Shown: positions 8,405 through 17,965, numbered from the stretch's first letter. The stretch: 64,000 nucleotides of DNA from Georgenia muralis (GCF_003814705.1 NZ_RKRA01000001.1:1054001-1118000); one strand, 5' to 3'. The notes: generated from the sequence alone by a model not told the origin. Numbers and translations: made by a program.

Positions 8405-9532
8405 ATGGCCTCAGTCACCTTCGACAAAGCCACCCGCATCTACCCCGGCGGCGAGCGCCCCGCGGTGGACGCCCTCGACCTGGAGATCGCCGACGGCGAG
8501 TTCCTCGTCCTCGTCGGGCCCTCCGGCTGCGGCAAGTCCACGTCGCTGCGCATGCTCGCCGGCCTCGAGGACGTCAACGCCGGCCGCATCTTCATCGGTG
8601 ACCGCGACGTCACCGACGTCCAGCCCAAGGACCGGGACATCGCCATGGTGTTCCAGAACTACGCGCTGTACCCGCACATGTCCGTCGCGGACAACATGGG
8701 CTTCGCCCTGAAGATCGCCGGCACCCCCAAGGCCGAGATCGAGACCCGCGTCAAGGAGGCGGCGAAGATCCTCGACCTCACCGAGTACCTCCAGCGCAAG
8801 CCGAAGGCCCTCTCCGGCGGCCAGCGTCAGCGTGTGGCGATGGGCCGCGCGATCGTCCGCCAGCCGCGCGTGTTCCTCATGGACGAGCCGCTGTCGAACC
8901 TCGACGCCAAGCTCCGCGTCCAGACCCGTACGCAGATCGCCTCGCTCCAGCGCCGCCTGGGCGTCACGACGGTGTACGTCACCCACGACCAGACCGAGGC
9001 CCTGACCATGGGTGACCGCATCGCGGTGCTCAAGGACGGCGTCCTGCAGCAGGTCGGCACCCCGGCGCAGATGTACGACACCCCGGCGAACGTCTTCGTC
9101 GCGGGCTTCATCGGCTCCCCGGCGATGAACCTGGGTGACTTCCACATCGAGAACGGCCACGCCGTCCTCGGCGAGGCCAACGTCCCGCTGACCCGCACCA
9201 CGCTCGACGCCCTCACCTCCGAGGACAACGGCAAGGTCGTCCTCGGGTTCCGGCCCGAGTCCCTCGACCGGGCGTCCGGCTCGGGCCAGGGCACCATCCC
9301 GGTCACGGTCAACATCGTCGAGCACCTCGGTTCCGACGCGTTCGTCTACGGCGAGCTCGCCGGGTCCAAGGAGCTCAAGGAGCACCTGGGCTCGGGCGAG
9401 GACTCCAGCCAGATCATCGTCCGCATCGACCCCCGGGACGTCCCGGCCAAGGGCGAGACGATCCACGTGAGCATCCGCGAGGGCGAGCAGCACGTGTTCT
9501 CCTCCGCGACGGGCAAGCGCCTGCCGCAGTGA
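8405..9532 (+). CDS. msiK: Sugar ABC transporter ATP-binding protein (MsiK/MalK type)
   Basis: 375 residues. The ATPase domain has Walker A GPSGCGKST (38-46), the Q-loop in VFQNYALYPHM, signature LSGGQRQ (about 136-142), Walker B VFLMDEPLSNLD and the switch His in YVTHDQ. A C-terminal TOBE/OB regulatory domain (about 240-375) includes GFIGSPAMN and VVLGFRPE. Sequence and length match the stand-alone MsiK of actinomycetes, which energises several sugar importers. No permease or binding-protein genes are adjacent, as expected for a shared ATPase. ATG 8405 matches the family start (MASVTF); the in-frame ATG 8393 would add four residues. A strong terminator follows. Confidence 0.95.
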   Translation: MASVTFDKATRIYPGGERPAVDALDLEIADGEFLVLVGPSGCGKSTSLRMLAGLEDVNAGRIFIGDRDVTDVQPKDRDIAMVFQNYALYPHMSVADNMGFALKIAGTPKAEIETRVKEAAKILDLTEYLQRKPKALSGGQRQRVAMGRAIVRQPRVFLMDEPLSNLDAKLRVQTRTQIASLQRRLGVTTVYVTHDQTEALTMGDRIAVLKDGVLQQVGTPAQMYDTPANVFVAGFIGSPAMNLGDFHIENGHAVLGEANVPLTRTTLDALTSEDNGKVVLGFRPESLDRASGSGQGTIPVTVNIVEHLGSDAFVYGELAGSKELKEHLGSGEDSSQIIVRIDPRDVPAKGETIHVSIREGEQHVFSSATGKRLPQ

Positions 9533-9567
9533 CGTCCGGCCCGTAGGGCCGCACGTCGTTCGAACCC

Positions 9568-9603
9568 CGCACGGGGCGGGTCCAGCAGGACCCGCCCCGT
9601 GCG
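9568..9603 (+). terminator. Rho-independent-like terminator after msiK
   Basis: Perfect 16-bp stem (9568-9583 pairing with 9588-9603) closed by the 4-nt loop agca, about 35 bp after the msiK stop. There is no long T run, which is usual in high-GC actinobacteria. Confidence 0.85.
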
Positions 9604-9678
9604 TTCGTGTCGGGCACGTCACACCACCGTCGCGCCCGCACCCCGCGCGACGACCGGACCACCTGGGAGGATGGCCGC

Positions 9679-10923
9679 ATGGCCCAGGAGCTCCAGATCA
9701 CCGCCGCCTCGGTGGAGCCCGCGCTGCTCGACCTGCCCTGGGACGTCCCGCTCGAGGAGTGGCCCGGCGAGGTCCTCGCCGCACTCCCCCGGGGCCTCTC
9801 GCGTCACGTGGTGCGGTTCGTCAAGCTCGGCGGACGGATCATCGCCGTCAAGGAGATCGGTGAGACGGTCGCCTACCACGAGTACGAGCAGCTCCGGGCG
9901 CTGGGCCGCCTCGGTGCCCCCTCCGTCCAGCCCCTCGCGGTCATCACCGGACGGCGCGACCACAGCGGGGAGGATCTCAACTCCGCCCTGGTCACCGAGC
10001 ACCTGCAGTACTCGCTGCCCTACCGCGCGCTCTTCAGCCAGTACATGCGTCCCGAGACGGCGGACCGGCTCATCGACGCCCTCTCCGTCCTCCTCGTGCG
10101 CATGCACCTGCTGGGCTTCTACTGGGGCGACGTCTCGCTCTCGAACACCCTCTTCCGCCGTGACGCCGGTGCGTTCGCCGCCTACCTCGTCGACGCCGAG
10201 ACGGGCGAGCTCCACCCCACGCTCACCCCGGGGCAGCGCGCCTACGACCTCGACCTCGCCCGGACCAACATCATCGGCGAGCTCATGGACCTCCAGGCCG
10301 GCGAGGTCCTCGACGAGGACGTCGACACCATCGCCGTGGGCAACCAGATCGTCGAGCGCTACGAGTCGCTGTGGGCCGAGCTGACCCGCAAGGAGTCCTT
10401 CGAGTCCGGCGACCGCTGGCGCGTGACCCGCCGGATCAACCGCCTCAACGACCTCGGCTTCGACGTGGGCGAGCTGACCATCACCACCGACATCGACGGC
10501 ACCACGGTCTCGATCCAGCCCAAGGTCGTCGACGCCGGTCACTACCACCGTCAGATCATGCGGCTCACGGGCCTGGACGTTCAGGAGAACCAGGCCCGGC
10601 GCATGCTCAACGACCTCGAGTCCTACCGGGCGCTGACCGACCGGCAGAACGACGACGCCGTCGTCGTCGCCCACGACTGGCTCGCCGAGGTGTTCGAGCC
10701 CACCGTGCGCGCCGTGCCCCGCGAGCTGCGACGCAAGCTCGAGCCCGCCGAGATCTTCCACGAGCTGCTCGAGCACCGCTGGTTCATGTCCCAGCGCGAG
10801 CGGCGTGACGTGCCGACCGCCGAGGCCGTGCAGGACTACGTCGAGACGGTGCTGCGCCACCGCCCCGACGAGCGCTCGTTCCTCCACCACGGCGGCATCG
10901 CCGACGAGGCCACGGAGCCGTAG
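9679..10923 (+). CDS. DUF4032 domain protein with a kinase-like (RIO/Kdo-kinase-like) core
   Basis: 414 residues. The N-terminal half looks like an atypical protein-kinase fold: VVRFVKLGGRIIAVKEIGE could supply the nucleotide-binding Lys, and LLGFYWGDVSLSNTLFRRD resembles the HGDLxxxN-type catalytic loop. YLVDAETGEL stands where the DFG-like metal site would be. The C-terminal half carries the DUF4032 helices (WLAEVFEPTVRAVP, EIFHELLEHRWF). The substrate is not known; the kinase reading is inference from motif order. The start at ATG 9679 is set by the GGGAGG ribosome site at 9665-9670. Downstream lies the 55-bp hairpin element shared with the convergent gene. Confidence 0.85.
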   Translation: MAQELQITAASVEPALLDLPWDVPLEEWPGEVLAALPRGLSRHVVRFVKLGGRIIAVKEIGETVAYHEYEQLRALGRLGAPSVQPLAVITGRRDHSGEDLNSALVTEHLQYSLPYRALFSQYMRPETADRLIDALSVLLVRMHLLGFYWGDVSLSNTLFRRDAGAFAAYLVDAETGELHPTLTPGQRAYDLDLARTNIIGELMDLQAGEVLDEDVDTIAVGNQIVERYESLWAELTRKESFESGDRWRVTRRINRLNDLGFDVGELTITTDIDGTTVSIQPKVVDAGHYHRQIMRLTGLDVQENQARRMLNDLESYRALTDRQNDDAVVVAHDWLAEVFEPTVRAVPRELRRKLEPAEIFHELLEHRWFMSQRERRDVPTAEAVQDYVETVLRHRPDERSFLHHGGIADEATEP

Positions 10924-10975
10924 CAGTCCGGTCGTCCCCCCGGCCGGCGGTCCGGCCGTCCCCCCGGCCCTCGTT

Positions 10976-11030
10976 CCGACGATTCTGCTCATCCGGTCGT
11001 CATCCACGACCAGGCGAGCAGAATCGTCGG
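10976..11030. repeat. 55-bp nested inverted-repeat (hairpin) element
   Basis: Outer arms of 15 bp are perfect (ccgacgattctgctc at 10976-10990, its complement at 11016-11030). Inside, a second stem (ggtcgt 10995-11000 with acgacc 11006-11011) closes a 5-nt loop, with a 4/4 internal bulge between the stems. It lies between the ends of two convergent genes and could act as a bidirectional terminator. The AT content of the arms is unlike the flanks, so it may instead be a dispersed repeat. Confidence 0.9.
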
Positions 11031-11094
11031 GGCCGGCAGCAGGCGGCGCGGGCGTCGGGGCCGGGACCAGCCGGCGCGGGCGGCTGCCGCGGGG

Positions 11095-12480
11095 TCAGCC
11101 GTCCTCGCGGCCGGGACCGCCGGGCGGCAGGAACCGGCCCTCGGGCGTCGTGTGCCGCGAGACCCAGCGGGCGGCCGCGAGCTCGGCCGCGGCGTCGACG
11201 AGCATCCACGCACCGACGGCCGCACCGACCCGGCGCGTCCGCCCGGCGCTGCGCAGCGCCGTCGTCAGCGCCGCGGCCCCGATGAGGGCCTCGGTGGCCG
11301 TGGCACCGCGCATCACCCACGGCCGGTCAACGGCGATGCCGCGGTAGGTGCGCCAGAACGCCGGGACGGCGCCGTAGCCACGGGTCTCCAGGGCGACGGT
11401 CTCGCCGATGGCGTGCGCGATGCCGCGGGGCTCGTAGACCCGCGCGCCCGGCACCGCGAGCGGCGTGAGCCGGCCGTGGAGCACGTCGTCGGCCTCCTGC
11501 GGGAGGCCCAGCGCCCGCGCCAGCCGGCTGAGGCCGTCGGTGCGGTCCAGGAGTGCATCGCGCACCGCGGTGCGGTCGAGGTCGGGCAGCGCGTCGGCGA
11601 GCGCGGTCGCCATGCCGCCGGCACCGAGGACGTCCTCGGCGAAGGTCGCGGCGGCCTTGCCGTCGGCGTCCCCGACGAGCCCGAGCGGGCGCCAGCCGGG
11701 CACCCACCGCCACGTCCGTGGCTGGGCCGGGGCGGGGCGGGTGACAACGACGGAGGGCTCGCCGTCCTGCACGTCGAGCTCGACCACCGGCAGCGCGTGG
11801 CGCCCCCAGCCGCCCACGCCGAGCGGCCGCTCGGCGAGCACCAGGCGGCGGTCGCCGCGGTCGAGCACGGCCACGGGGACGCCGAGGTCCTCGGTCCAGA
11901 ACGGCACCTCACGAAGGGGCATCGCAGTGACGGCGGCGACGCGCACGTGCTCGGCGTCGTCGTCGGCCGCGCGCCGCCGGCCCCGGCGGCCGCGCCGGGT
12001 CACGGGCTCGGCGCCCGGCTGCGCCTCGTCCGGGCCGGCGTCAGGCGTCTCGTCGGTGTCCGTCCTATCGGTGTCCGTCTCGTCGGCGAGGTCGGTCCCC
12101 GCGACGTCCCCGGCGGGGCCGATGCCGGTCCCTTCCGCACCGAGGTCCTCGCCGTCGGCCTCGAGCTCGTCCAGGTCGTCGACGTAGACCTCGCCGCCCG
12201 CCCACACGTCGCCGACGGCGACCTCGGTACCGCTCGCGGCGGCCAGGTCGTCGACGAACCGGAACAGCGGTGGGCCGGGGACGACCTCGCCGCCCTCGAC
12301 CACGGCCACGCGGCGGGTGCGGCCGGTGACGGCCAGGACCACCCCGAGCGCGTCCGGGGACTCCTCCCGGACCAGCGCGACGGCCTTCGTCTCGCGCAGT
12401 GCCTCCTCGAGGGCGGCATGGTCGACGGCGTCGCCGTAGAGCCCGCCGCTGTGGACGGTCCAGGTGACGGTCTCGCTCAC
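11095..12480 (-). CDS. Hypothetical protein with acidic central linker
   Basis: 461 residues; I do not recognise the family. The N-terminal part (about 1-100, SETVTWTVHSGGLYGDAVDH onward) reads as a small alpha/beta domain. A disordered linker follows, rich in Asp/Thr/Glu (about 105-150) with a basic patch ([15 protein letters not shown]). The C-terminal part (about 165-461) is globular, with WVPGWRPLGLVGDADG, FAEDVLGAGGMATALADALPDL and a hydrophobic helical end (ALIGAAALTTALRSAG) that might touch the membrane. GTG 12480 is chosen because GAAGGAG precedes it by about 8 nt. It follows rlmB on the same strand after a 37-bp gap and could be co-transcribed. Confidence 0.75.
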   Translation of the reverse strand: MSETVTWTVHSGGLYGDAVDHAALEEALRETKAVALVREESPDALGVVLAVTGRTRRVAVVEGGEVVPGPPLFRFVDDLAAASGTEVAVGDVWAGGEVYVDDLDELEADGEDLGAEGTGIGPAGDVAGTDLADETDTDRTDTDETPDAGPDEAQPGAEPVTRRGRRGRRRAADDDAEHVRVAAVTAMPLREVPFWTEDLGVPVAVLDRGDRRLVLAERPLGVGGWGRHALPVVELDVQDGEPSVVVTRPAPAQPRTWRWVPGWRPLGLVGDADGKAAATFAEDVLGAGGMATALADALPDLDRTAVRDALLDRTDGLSRLARALGLPQEADDVLHGRLTPLAVPGARVYEPRGIAHAIGETVALETRGYGAVPAFWRTYRGIAVDRPWVMRGATATEALIGAAALTTALRSAGRTRRVGAAVGAWMLVDAAAELAAARWVSRHTTPEGRFLPPGGPGREDG

Positions 12481-12517
12481 GTGCTCACTCCTTCTCGGCG
12501 GTGGGGTGCGCCGGTGG

Positions 12518-13549
12518 TCAGGCCACCGGCGGGGTCGCGGCACGGCGCCGCGACACCTCGTACAGGGCGATCCCGGTGGCCACGGCGGCGTTGAGGGACT
12601 CCACCTGTGCGGCGATCGGGATCGAGGCGACGACGTCGCAGGTCTGGCGCACGAGGCGGGACAGGCCCTTGCCCTCCGAACCCGTGACGAGCACGAGCGG
12701 GCCGTCGGCCAGCTCGAGGTCGCCCACGGCGGTGGGCCCGTCGCCGTCGAGCCCGACGACGAAGCACCCGGCGTCCTTGAGGTCGGTCAGGGCCCGGACG
12801 AGGTTCGTCGCCCGGGCGACCGGCACCCGGGCGGCCGCGCCCGCCGAGACCTTCCACGCCGTGGCGTTGACCCCGGCGGAGCGCCGCTCGGGCAGCAGGA
12901 CGCCGTCGGCGCCGAAGGCACCGGCGCTGCGCAGGACGGCACCGAGGTTGTGCGGGTCGGTGACCGAGTCCAGGGCGACGATGAGCGGCGGGTGGCCGGC
13001 GCGCTCGGCCCGCGCGAGCAGGTCCTCCACGTCCCGGTAGGCGTAGGCGGGCACCTCGATGACGACGCCCTGGTGCACGGCGCCCTCGGTGAGGTTGTCC
13101 AGGTCGGAGCGCGAGACCTCGACGAGCGGGGCGCCGAGGGCCGTGGCGGTGCGGACCACCTCCGCCACACGCTCGTCGCTGGCCATGTTGCCCGCGAGGA
13201 AGACCTTCGCCAGGGGGATGCCCGACCGCACGGCCTCGGTGACGGGGTTGCGCCCGGCGATGAGCTCGTGGTCCGAGCCCACCCGCAGCGCCTCGCGGAC
13301 CTTCGCGGCGACCGTCGCGCTGCGTGCGGCGTCGCGCCCGGCCTGGCCCGCCCGGGCCGGCGCCTTGGCCTCCGCACGCTCGACGGCCGCCTTGCGCTTG
13401 GCGGCGGGGTGGTGCGGGCGCTCGGTGGCCTTGGGCGTGGGGCCCTTGCCCTCCAGGGCCCGGCGGCGCTGGCCGCCGGAGCCGACGACCTGCCCCTTCT
13501 TCGAGCCCGGCTTGCGGACGGCGCCGCGGCGCTGGGAGTTCCCGGCCAT
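12518..13549 (-). CDS. rlmB: 23S rRNA 2'-O-methyltransferase, TrmH/SpoU family (RlmB-like)
   Basis: 343 residues. The N-terminal about 85 residues are a basic extension (RKPGSKKGQ, AAKRKAAVERAEAKAPA). The substrate-binding domain begins at HELIAGRNPVTEAVRSG. The SPOUT knot shows the three family motifs: DPHNLGAVLRSAGAFGADG, VLVTGSEGKGLSRLVRQTCD and IPIAAQVESLNAAVATGIAL. It should methylate a ribose in 23S rRNA, G2251 if orthologous to RlmB. The ATG overlaps the cysS stop by one base, so the pair is coupled, an arrangement typical of actinobacteria. Confidence 0.92.
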   Translation of the reverse strand: MAGNSQRRGAVRKPGSKKGQVVGSGGQRRRALEGKGPTPKATERPHHPAAKRKAAVERAEAKAPARAGQAGRDAARSATVAAKVREALRVGSDHELIAGRNPVTEAVRSGIPLAKVFLAGNMASDERVAEVVRTATALGAPLVEVSRSDLDNLTEGAVHQGVVIEVPAYAYRDVEDLLARAERAGHPPLIVALDSVTDPHNLGAVLRSAGAFGADGVLLPERRSAGVNATAWKVSAGAAARVPVARATNLVRALTDLKDAGCFVVGLDGDGPTAVGDLELADGPLVLVTGSEGKGLSRLVRQTCDVVASIPIAAQVESLNAAVATGIALYEVSRRRAATPPVA

Positions 13550-14988
13550 CAGTTCTTTCCCTTCAGCTGCCAGCGTGCGCCGGCGTTGGAGTCCTCGACG
13601 ACGATGCCCGCGGCGGCCAGCTGGTCGCGCAGGGCGTCCGCCCGGGCCCAGTCCTTCGCCTGGCGGGCCTCGACCCGCTCGGCCAGGACGGTGGACACGA
13701 GGGCGTCGAGGGCCTCGTGCTCGGCGGAGCCGGCGGCCCCGGCGCCGGTGCGCCACGGCTGGGCCAGCGGGTCCAGGCCGAGGACGTCGAGCATCCCCCG
13801 GACGCTGAGCTGGGCACCACGGGCGGCGGCGTGGTCGTCCTCGGCGAGGGCGGTGTTGCCGGCCCGCAGGTGCTCGTGCACCACCGCCATGGCGGCGGCG
13901 AGGTTGAGGTCGTCGTCCATCGCCTCGACGAACGGTGCCGGGAGCTCGGCGCGGCCCAGGGCCGCGACCTCCTCGGCGGGGACCTCCCCCACCACCTCCA
14001 CGGCCCGGGTGACGAACCCGGAGAACCGCTCCCACGCCGTCGCCGCCTCGGCGAGGGTGACCTCGGAGAACTCGACGGTGGAGCGGTGGTGGACCGTCCC
14101 GATGGCGTAGCGCAGGACGACGGCAGGGGTGTGCTCGAGGAGGGCGGACACGACGAGGGAGTTGCCGAGCGACTTGCTCATCTTCTCCCCCCCGATGGTC
14201 ACCCAGGCGTGGTGGACCCAGTACCGGGCGAAGCCGTACCCCGCGCCGTGGGACTGGGCCTGCTCGTTCTCGTGGTGGGGGAAGCGCAGGTCGATCCCGC
14301 CGCCGTGGATGTCGAAGGTCTGCCCGAGGTAGCGCTGGGACATGGCCGAGCACTCCAGGTGCCAGCCCGGCCGGCCGCGGCCGTAGGACGTGGGCCAGGC
14401 CGCGGTGGCCGGCTCGCCGGGGCGGGGTGCCTTCCACAGGGCGAAGTCGCGCGGGTCACGCTTGTCGGGCTCGGTGTCGCCGTCCTCGGTGGGCGTGAGG
14501 TTCTCCAGCGTCTGCCGGGTGAGCGAGCCGTACTCCGGCAGGGAGCGCACGTCGAAGTACACGTTCCCCGTCTCACCGGTGTACGCGTGACCGCGCTCGA
14601 CGAGCCGGTCGATGAGCTCGACCATCTCGGTGACGTGGCCGGTGGCCCGGGGCTCGTAGGTGGGTCGGGCGACGCCGAGGGCGTCGTAGGCAGCGGTGAA
14701 CTCCTGCTCGAACCGGTACGCCCAGGCCCACCAGGGCACGCCGGCCTCGGCGGACTTCGCGAGGATCTTGTCGTCGATGTCGGTGACGTTGCGGACCAGG
14801 GTCACGTCGAGCCCGCCGCGGCGCAGCCAGCGGGCGAGGACGTCGAACGCGATCGAGGAGCGCATGTGGCCGATGTGGGGCGAGCCCTGGACCGTCGCGC
14901 CGCACAGGTAGATGCCCACCGACCCCGGCTCGACGGGTTCGAAGGGACGCACCGACCGGGTGGCGGAGTCGTACAGGCGCAGGCTCAC
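13549..14988 (-). CDS. cysS: Cysteine--tRNA ligase
   Basis: 479 residues, class I aminoacyl-tRNA synthetase, full length. Visible are the zinc-ligand Cys29 in YLCGATVQ, the HIGH motif (38-41), further zinc ligands in GWHLECSAM and the FPHHENE region, and KMSKS (269-273). It charges tRNA-Cys. The C-terminal helical DALR-type region ends at KGKN. ATG 14988 gives the standard N-terminus ([11 protein letters not shown]). It heads the cysS-rlmB unit and diverges from the MFS gene 84 bp away. Confidence 0.98.
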   Translation of the reverse strand: MSLRLYDSATRSVRPFEPVEPGSVGIYLCGATVQGSPHIGHMRSSIAFDVLARWLRRGGLDVTLVRNVTDIDDKILAKSAEAGVPWWAWAYRFEQEFTAAYDALGVARPTYEPRATGHVTEMVELIDRLVERGHAYTGETGNVYFDVRSLPEYGSLTRQTLENLTPTEDGDTEPDKRDPRDFALWKAPRPGEPATAAWPTSYGRGRPGWHLECSAMSQRYLGQTFDIHGGGIDLRFPHHENEQAQSHGAGYGFARYWVHHAWVTIGGEKMSKSLGNSLVVSALLEHTPAVVLRYAIGTVHHRSTVEFSEVTLAEAATAWERFSGFVTRAVEVVGEVPAEEVAALGRAELPAPFVEAMDDDLNLAAAMAVVHEHLRAGNTALAEDDHAAARGAQLSVRGMLDVLGLDPLAQPWRTGAGAAGSAEHEALDALVSTVLAERVEARQAKDWARADALRDQLAAAGIVVEDSNAGARWQLKGKN

Positions 14989-15072
14989 CCGCCCAGGCTA
15001 CCGGCGCGCCCTGCCACGTGCCGTTTCCCCGGTCGGCGCCCGGGAGCGCGCCCGGGCCGCTACGGTGCGCTC

Positions 15073-16425
15073 GTGACGAACGCACCCGAACCCCCGCCCG
15101 AGGCCGCGGCGGCGGCGGTCTCCCCCGGTCTCGTGGTCCCGGAGCTCGCGAGCGAGCCCGCACCACGGCGCACGATCGCCGCGTGGAGCCTGTGGGACCT
15201 CGGCTCAAACGCCTTCAACACCGTCATCCTGTCGTTCGTCTTCTCGGTCTACGTCACCCAGGCGGTCGCCGCGGACCCCGAGAACGGCCAGCAGGTCTAC
15301 TCCAACGCCCAGACGGTGGCGGGTCTGGGGGTGGCGCTGCTCGCTCCGCTCATGGGGGCCTGGGCGGACCGGGTGCGCAACCGCCGGCTCATGCTCACCG
15401 TGGCGACCCTCGCCGTCGTCACGACCATGGCGCTGATGTGGTTCGTCCGGCCGGAGAACTCCTACCTCCTGCTCGGGGTGAGCCTCATCGCGCTGGCCTC
15501 GGTCATCGCGGAGATCGCCGGGGTGTTCTACAACGGCATGCTCCTGCAGATCTCGACGGCCGGCACGATCGGGCGCATCTCGGGGACCGCGTGGGCGCTG
15601 GGCTACGTGGGCGGCGTCATCGCGCTGGTCGTCGCGCTGTTCGGGTTCATCCTCGACGGCGGGATGCTCGGCATCCCCACCGAGGACGCCGCCAACGCCC
15701 GCGCCGTCGCCCTGCTGTGCGCGGCCTGGTTCCTGGTCTTCTCGATCCCCGTGATGATCTGGGGCCCGAAGGAGGTCCCGGACGCCGCGCGGGTGCGTGA
15801 GCCGTTCCGTCCCGCGCAGGCCTACCGCGACATCGCGACCAGGGTGGTGCGGATGTGGCGGCAGGAGCGCCCGCTCCTGCACTTCCTCGTGGCCTCCGCG
15901 GTCTACCGCGACGGGCTCTCCGCCGTGTTCTCCTTCGCCGGCGTCATCGCCGCCACCTCCTACGGCATGGACACCGTGCAGGTGGCGATCTTCGGCATCG
16001 CGGCCAACGTCGTCGCCGCGGCCGGGACGTGGGTCTTCGGCAAGGTGGACGACCGGGTCGGGCCGCGCCCGGTGATCGTGTGGTCGCTCGCGGCGATGAT
16101 CGGCTTCGGCCTGGTCATCGTGGCGGTCGACTCGACGGCGGTGTTCTGGGTGTTCGGGATGGCCATCGCCGCGCTGGTCGGGCCGGTGCAGTCGGCCTCG
16201 CGCACCCTCCTCGCCCGCGTGGTGCCCCCGCACGAGGCGAACGAGACCTTCGGTCTCTACGCCACCGCCGGCCGGGCCGTCAGCTTCATCTCCCCGGCGC
16301 TCATCGCGATCTTCACCGCCGTGGCGGGAGCGCGGATGGGCCTGCTCGGGATCATCCTCACCCTCGCCCTGGGGCTGGCGGCGATCTGGCCGCTCCGCAT
16401 CCCGGGCGTCACCTCGAAGAGCTGA
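15073..16425 (+). CDS. MFS transporter, UMF1/Atg22-like
   Basis: 450 residues with about 12 hydrophobic helices. The start AAWSLWDLGSNAFNTVILSFVFSVY and the inter-helix loop GAWADRVRNRRLML match the UMF1 (vacuole effluxer Atg22-like) branch of the major facilitator superfamily. In bacteria these are putative effluxers, possibly of amino acids or small metabolites; the substrate is not known. The central loop between helices 6 and 7 is cytoplasmic and basic (AYRDIATRVVRMWRQERP). GTG 15073 is the first plausible start and places a 35-residue disordered tail before helix 1. It is convergent with ispF 11 bp away. Confidence 0.88.
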   Translation: MTNAPEPPPEAAAAAVSPGLVVPELASEPAPRRTIAAWSLWDLGSNAFNTVILSFVFSVYVTQAVAADPENGQQVYSNAQTVAGLGVALLAPLMGAWADRVRNRRLMLTVATLAVVTTMALMWFVRPENSYLLLGVSLIALASVIAEIAGVFYNGMLLQISTAGTIGRISGTAWALGYVGGVIALVVALFGFILDGGMLGIPTEDAANARAVALLCAAWFLVFSIPVMIWGPKEVPDAARVREPFRPAQAYRDIATRVVRMWRQERPLLHFLVASAVYRDGLSAVFSFAGVIAATSYGMDTVQVAIFGIAANVVAAAGTWVFGKVDDRVGPRPVIVWSLAAMIGFGLVIVAVDSTAVFWVFGMAIAALVGPVQSASRTLLARVVPPHEANETFGLYATAGRAVSFISPALIAIFTAVAGARMGLLGIILTLALGLAAIWPLRIPGVTSKS

Positions 16426-16436
16426 CGAGCCTCGAC

Positions 16437-16931
16437 TCAGGCGCCTGGCTCCCGCGCGGAGACCACGAGCGCCGTGGCGACGGCAGCGACGCCCTCGCCA
16501 CGGCCGGTGAACCCGAGGCCGTCGGTGGTGGTGGCGCTCAGGCTCACCGGGGCGCCGACCGCGCGGGCCATGGTGGCCTCGGCCTCGGCGCGGCGCGGGC
16601 CCACCTTGGGGCGCGCCCCGACCACCTGGACCGCCACGTTGCCGATGTCGAAACCGGCCTCCCGGACGCGGCGGGCGGCCTCGGCGAGGAGGCGCTCCCC
16701 GGCGGCGCCGGCCCACTCGGGGTCCGCGGTGCCGAACTGGCTGCCGAGGTCACCCAGGCCGGCTGCGGAGAACAGGGCGTCGCACGCGGCGTGGGCGGCG
16801 ACGTCGGCGTCCGAGTGGCCCTCCAGACCCACCTCGCCGGGCCACCGCAGGCAGGCCAGGTGCATCTCGCGCCCCGAGCCGGGCTCGGCGAAGGCGTGGA
16901 CGTCGGTCCCGATCCCGGTGCGCGGCAGCAT
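16437..16931 (-). CDS. ispF: 2-C-methyl-D-erythritol 2,4-cyclodiphosphate synthase
   Basis: 164 residues. It cyclises CDP-methylerythritol 2-phosphate in the MEP isoprenoid pathway. Metal ligands Asp10 and His12 are in GTDVHAF and His47 in [12 protein letters not shown]. The C-terminal [19 protein letters not shown] is the family signature. ispD lies 233 bp upstream on the same strand. The gap between the two (16932-17164) holds no gene I can support, so they may be transcribed separately. Confidence 0.97.
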   Translation of the reverse strand: MLPRTGIGTDVHAFAEPGSGREMHLACLRWPGEVGLEGHSDADVAAHAACDALFSAAGLGDLGSQFGTADPEWAGAAGERLLAEAARRVREAGFDIGNVAVQVVGARPKVGPRRAEAEATMARAVGAPVSLSATTTDGLGFTGRGEGVAAVATALVVSAREPGA

Positions 16932-17164
16932 GGACGAAACCGTAGCGCCAGCCGCTGACCACCCGGCTCCCTCGCTCTGCGGACCGCACCAGTGCCGACG
17001 GCACCGCGGGCTCGGCTCGATGTCACGCTGTTGCTGCTCTGTGCCGAGGAACTTCCGCCACTCCGTTACACCGCTGCCGCAACCACGTCACATCGCCCTG
17101 GGCACGACGTCCCAGCGCTGCCGACACCACACCGCTCCCGGCGCGGCCGGTGACGCCCGTGCGC

Positions 17165-17899
17165 TCAGCCGCGGTCGGACAGCAGCAGCTCCGCGATGGC
17201 CAGGTCGTGCGGTGTCGTGATCTTGAGGGCTCGCTCGTCGCCGGGGACCACCCACACCTGTTCGCCGAGCGCCTCGACGAGGCCGGCGTCGTCCGAGGCA
17301 GCCGCGGCCTCGTCGCCGGCCCTCGACGCCCCCGCGACGTGCGCGGCCTCGAGCAGCGAGCGGTCGAACCCCTGCGGGGTCTGGACGGCCCGCAGGCTCG
17401 CACGGTCCACCGTGGCGGTGACCGGCTCGGCGCCCGTGGCGTCGGCCGGCCCCACCCGCTTGACCGTGTCCGTGACGGGCAGCGCCGGCACGACCGCGCG
17501 GTGGCCGCCGCGGACCGCGGCCTCGACCGCCCGGACCGTCCCCGGCGGGGTGAGGCACCGCGCGGCGTCGTGGACCAGGACGACGTCGACCTCGGCGGGC
17601 AGCGCCGCCAGTCCGGCGGCGACCGAGGCCTGGCGGGTGGCGCCCCCGGGGACGACCGCGACCGCCAGGGTGGTGCCCGGGACGTGACCACCGGGGAAGA
17701 GCGCCGCGAAGGCACCGAGCTCGGCCGCGGGGACGGTCACGACGAGCGCGTCGAGGCAGCCCGCCTCGGCGAGGCCCCGTGCTGCCCGCAGGACGAGCGG
17801 GACGCCCCCGAGCTCGACCAGCGCCTTCGGCACACGCGCGCCGAGCCGGGTCCCGGAGCCGGCGGCCGTGAGGACGGCGGCGCTGCCCCGCCGGCTCAC
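17165..17899 (-). CDS. ispD: 2-C-methyl-D-erythritol 4-phosphate cytidylyltransferase
   Basis: 244 residues from the GTG at 17899. It makes CDP-methylerythritol in the MEP pathway. The nucleotide loop is TAAGSGTRLG with KALVELGGVPL. VLVHDAARCLTPP carries the conserved acidic metal site, and ALKITTPHDLAIAE is the family end. The start is placed at the GTG preceded by agggtg; an in-frame GTG at 17926 would add nine residues without a ribosome site. carD lies just upstream on the same strand (66 bp gap), so carD and ispD are probably one transcription unit. Confidence 0.95.
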   Translation of the reverse strand: MSRRGSAAVLTAAGSGTRLGARVPKALVELGGVPLVLRAARGLAEAGCLDALVVTVPAAELGAFAALFPGGHVPGTTLAVAVVPGGATRQASVAAGLAALPAEVDVVLVHDAARCLTPPGTVRAVEAAVRGGHRAVVPALPVTDTVKRVGPADATGAEPVTATVDRASLRAVQTPQGFDRSLLEAAHVAGASRAGDEAAAASDDAGLVEALGEQVWVVPGDERALKITTPHDLAIAELLLSDRG

Positions 17900-17965
17900 G
17901 GCGACATCACCCTGCACGGGAGGCACCGACGGGTCAGCGACGACGACCGGCGCGGGCGGAGCGGC

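Noticed and set aside
16932-17164. Gene or RNA in the ispF-ispD gap
   Set aside because: I found no tRNA-like fold, no ribosome site with a good frame, and no strong hairpin.
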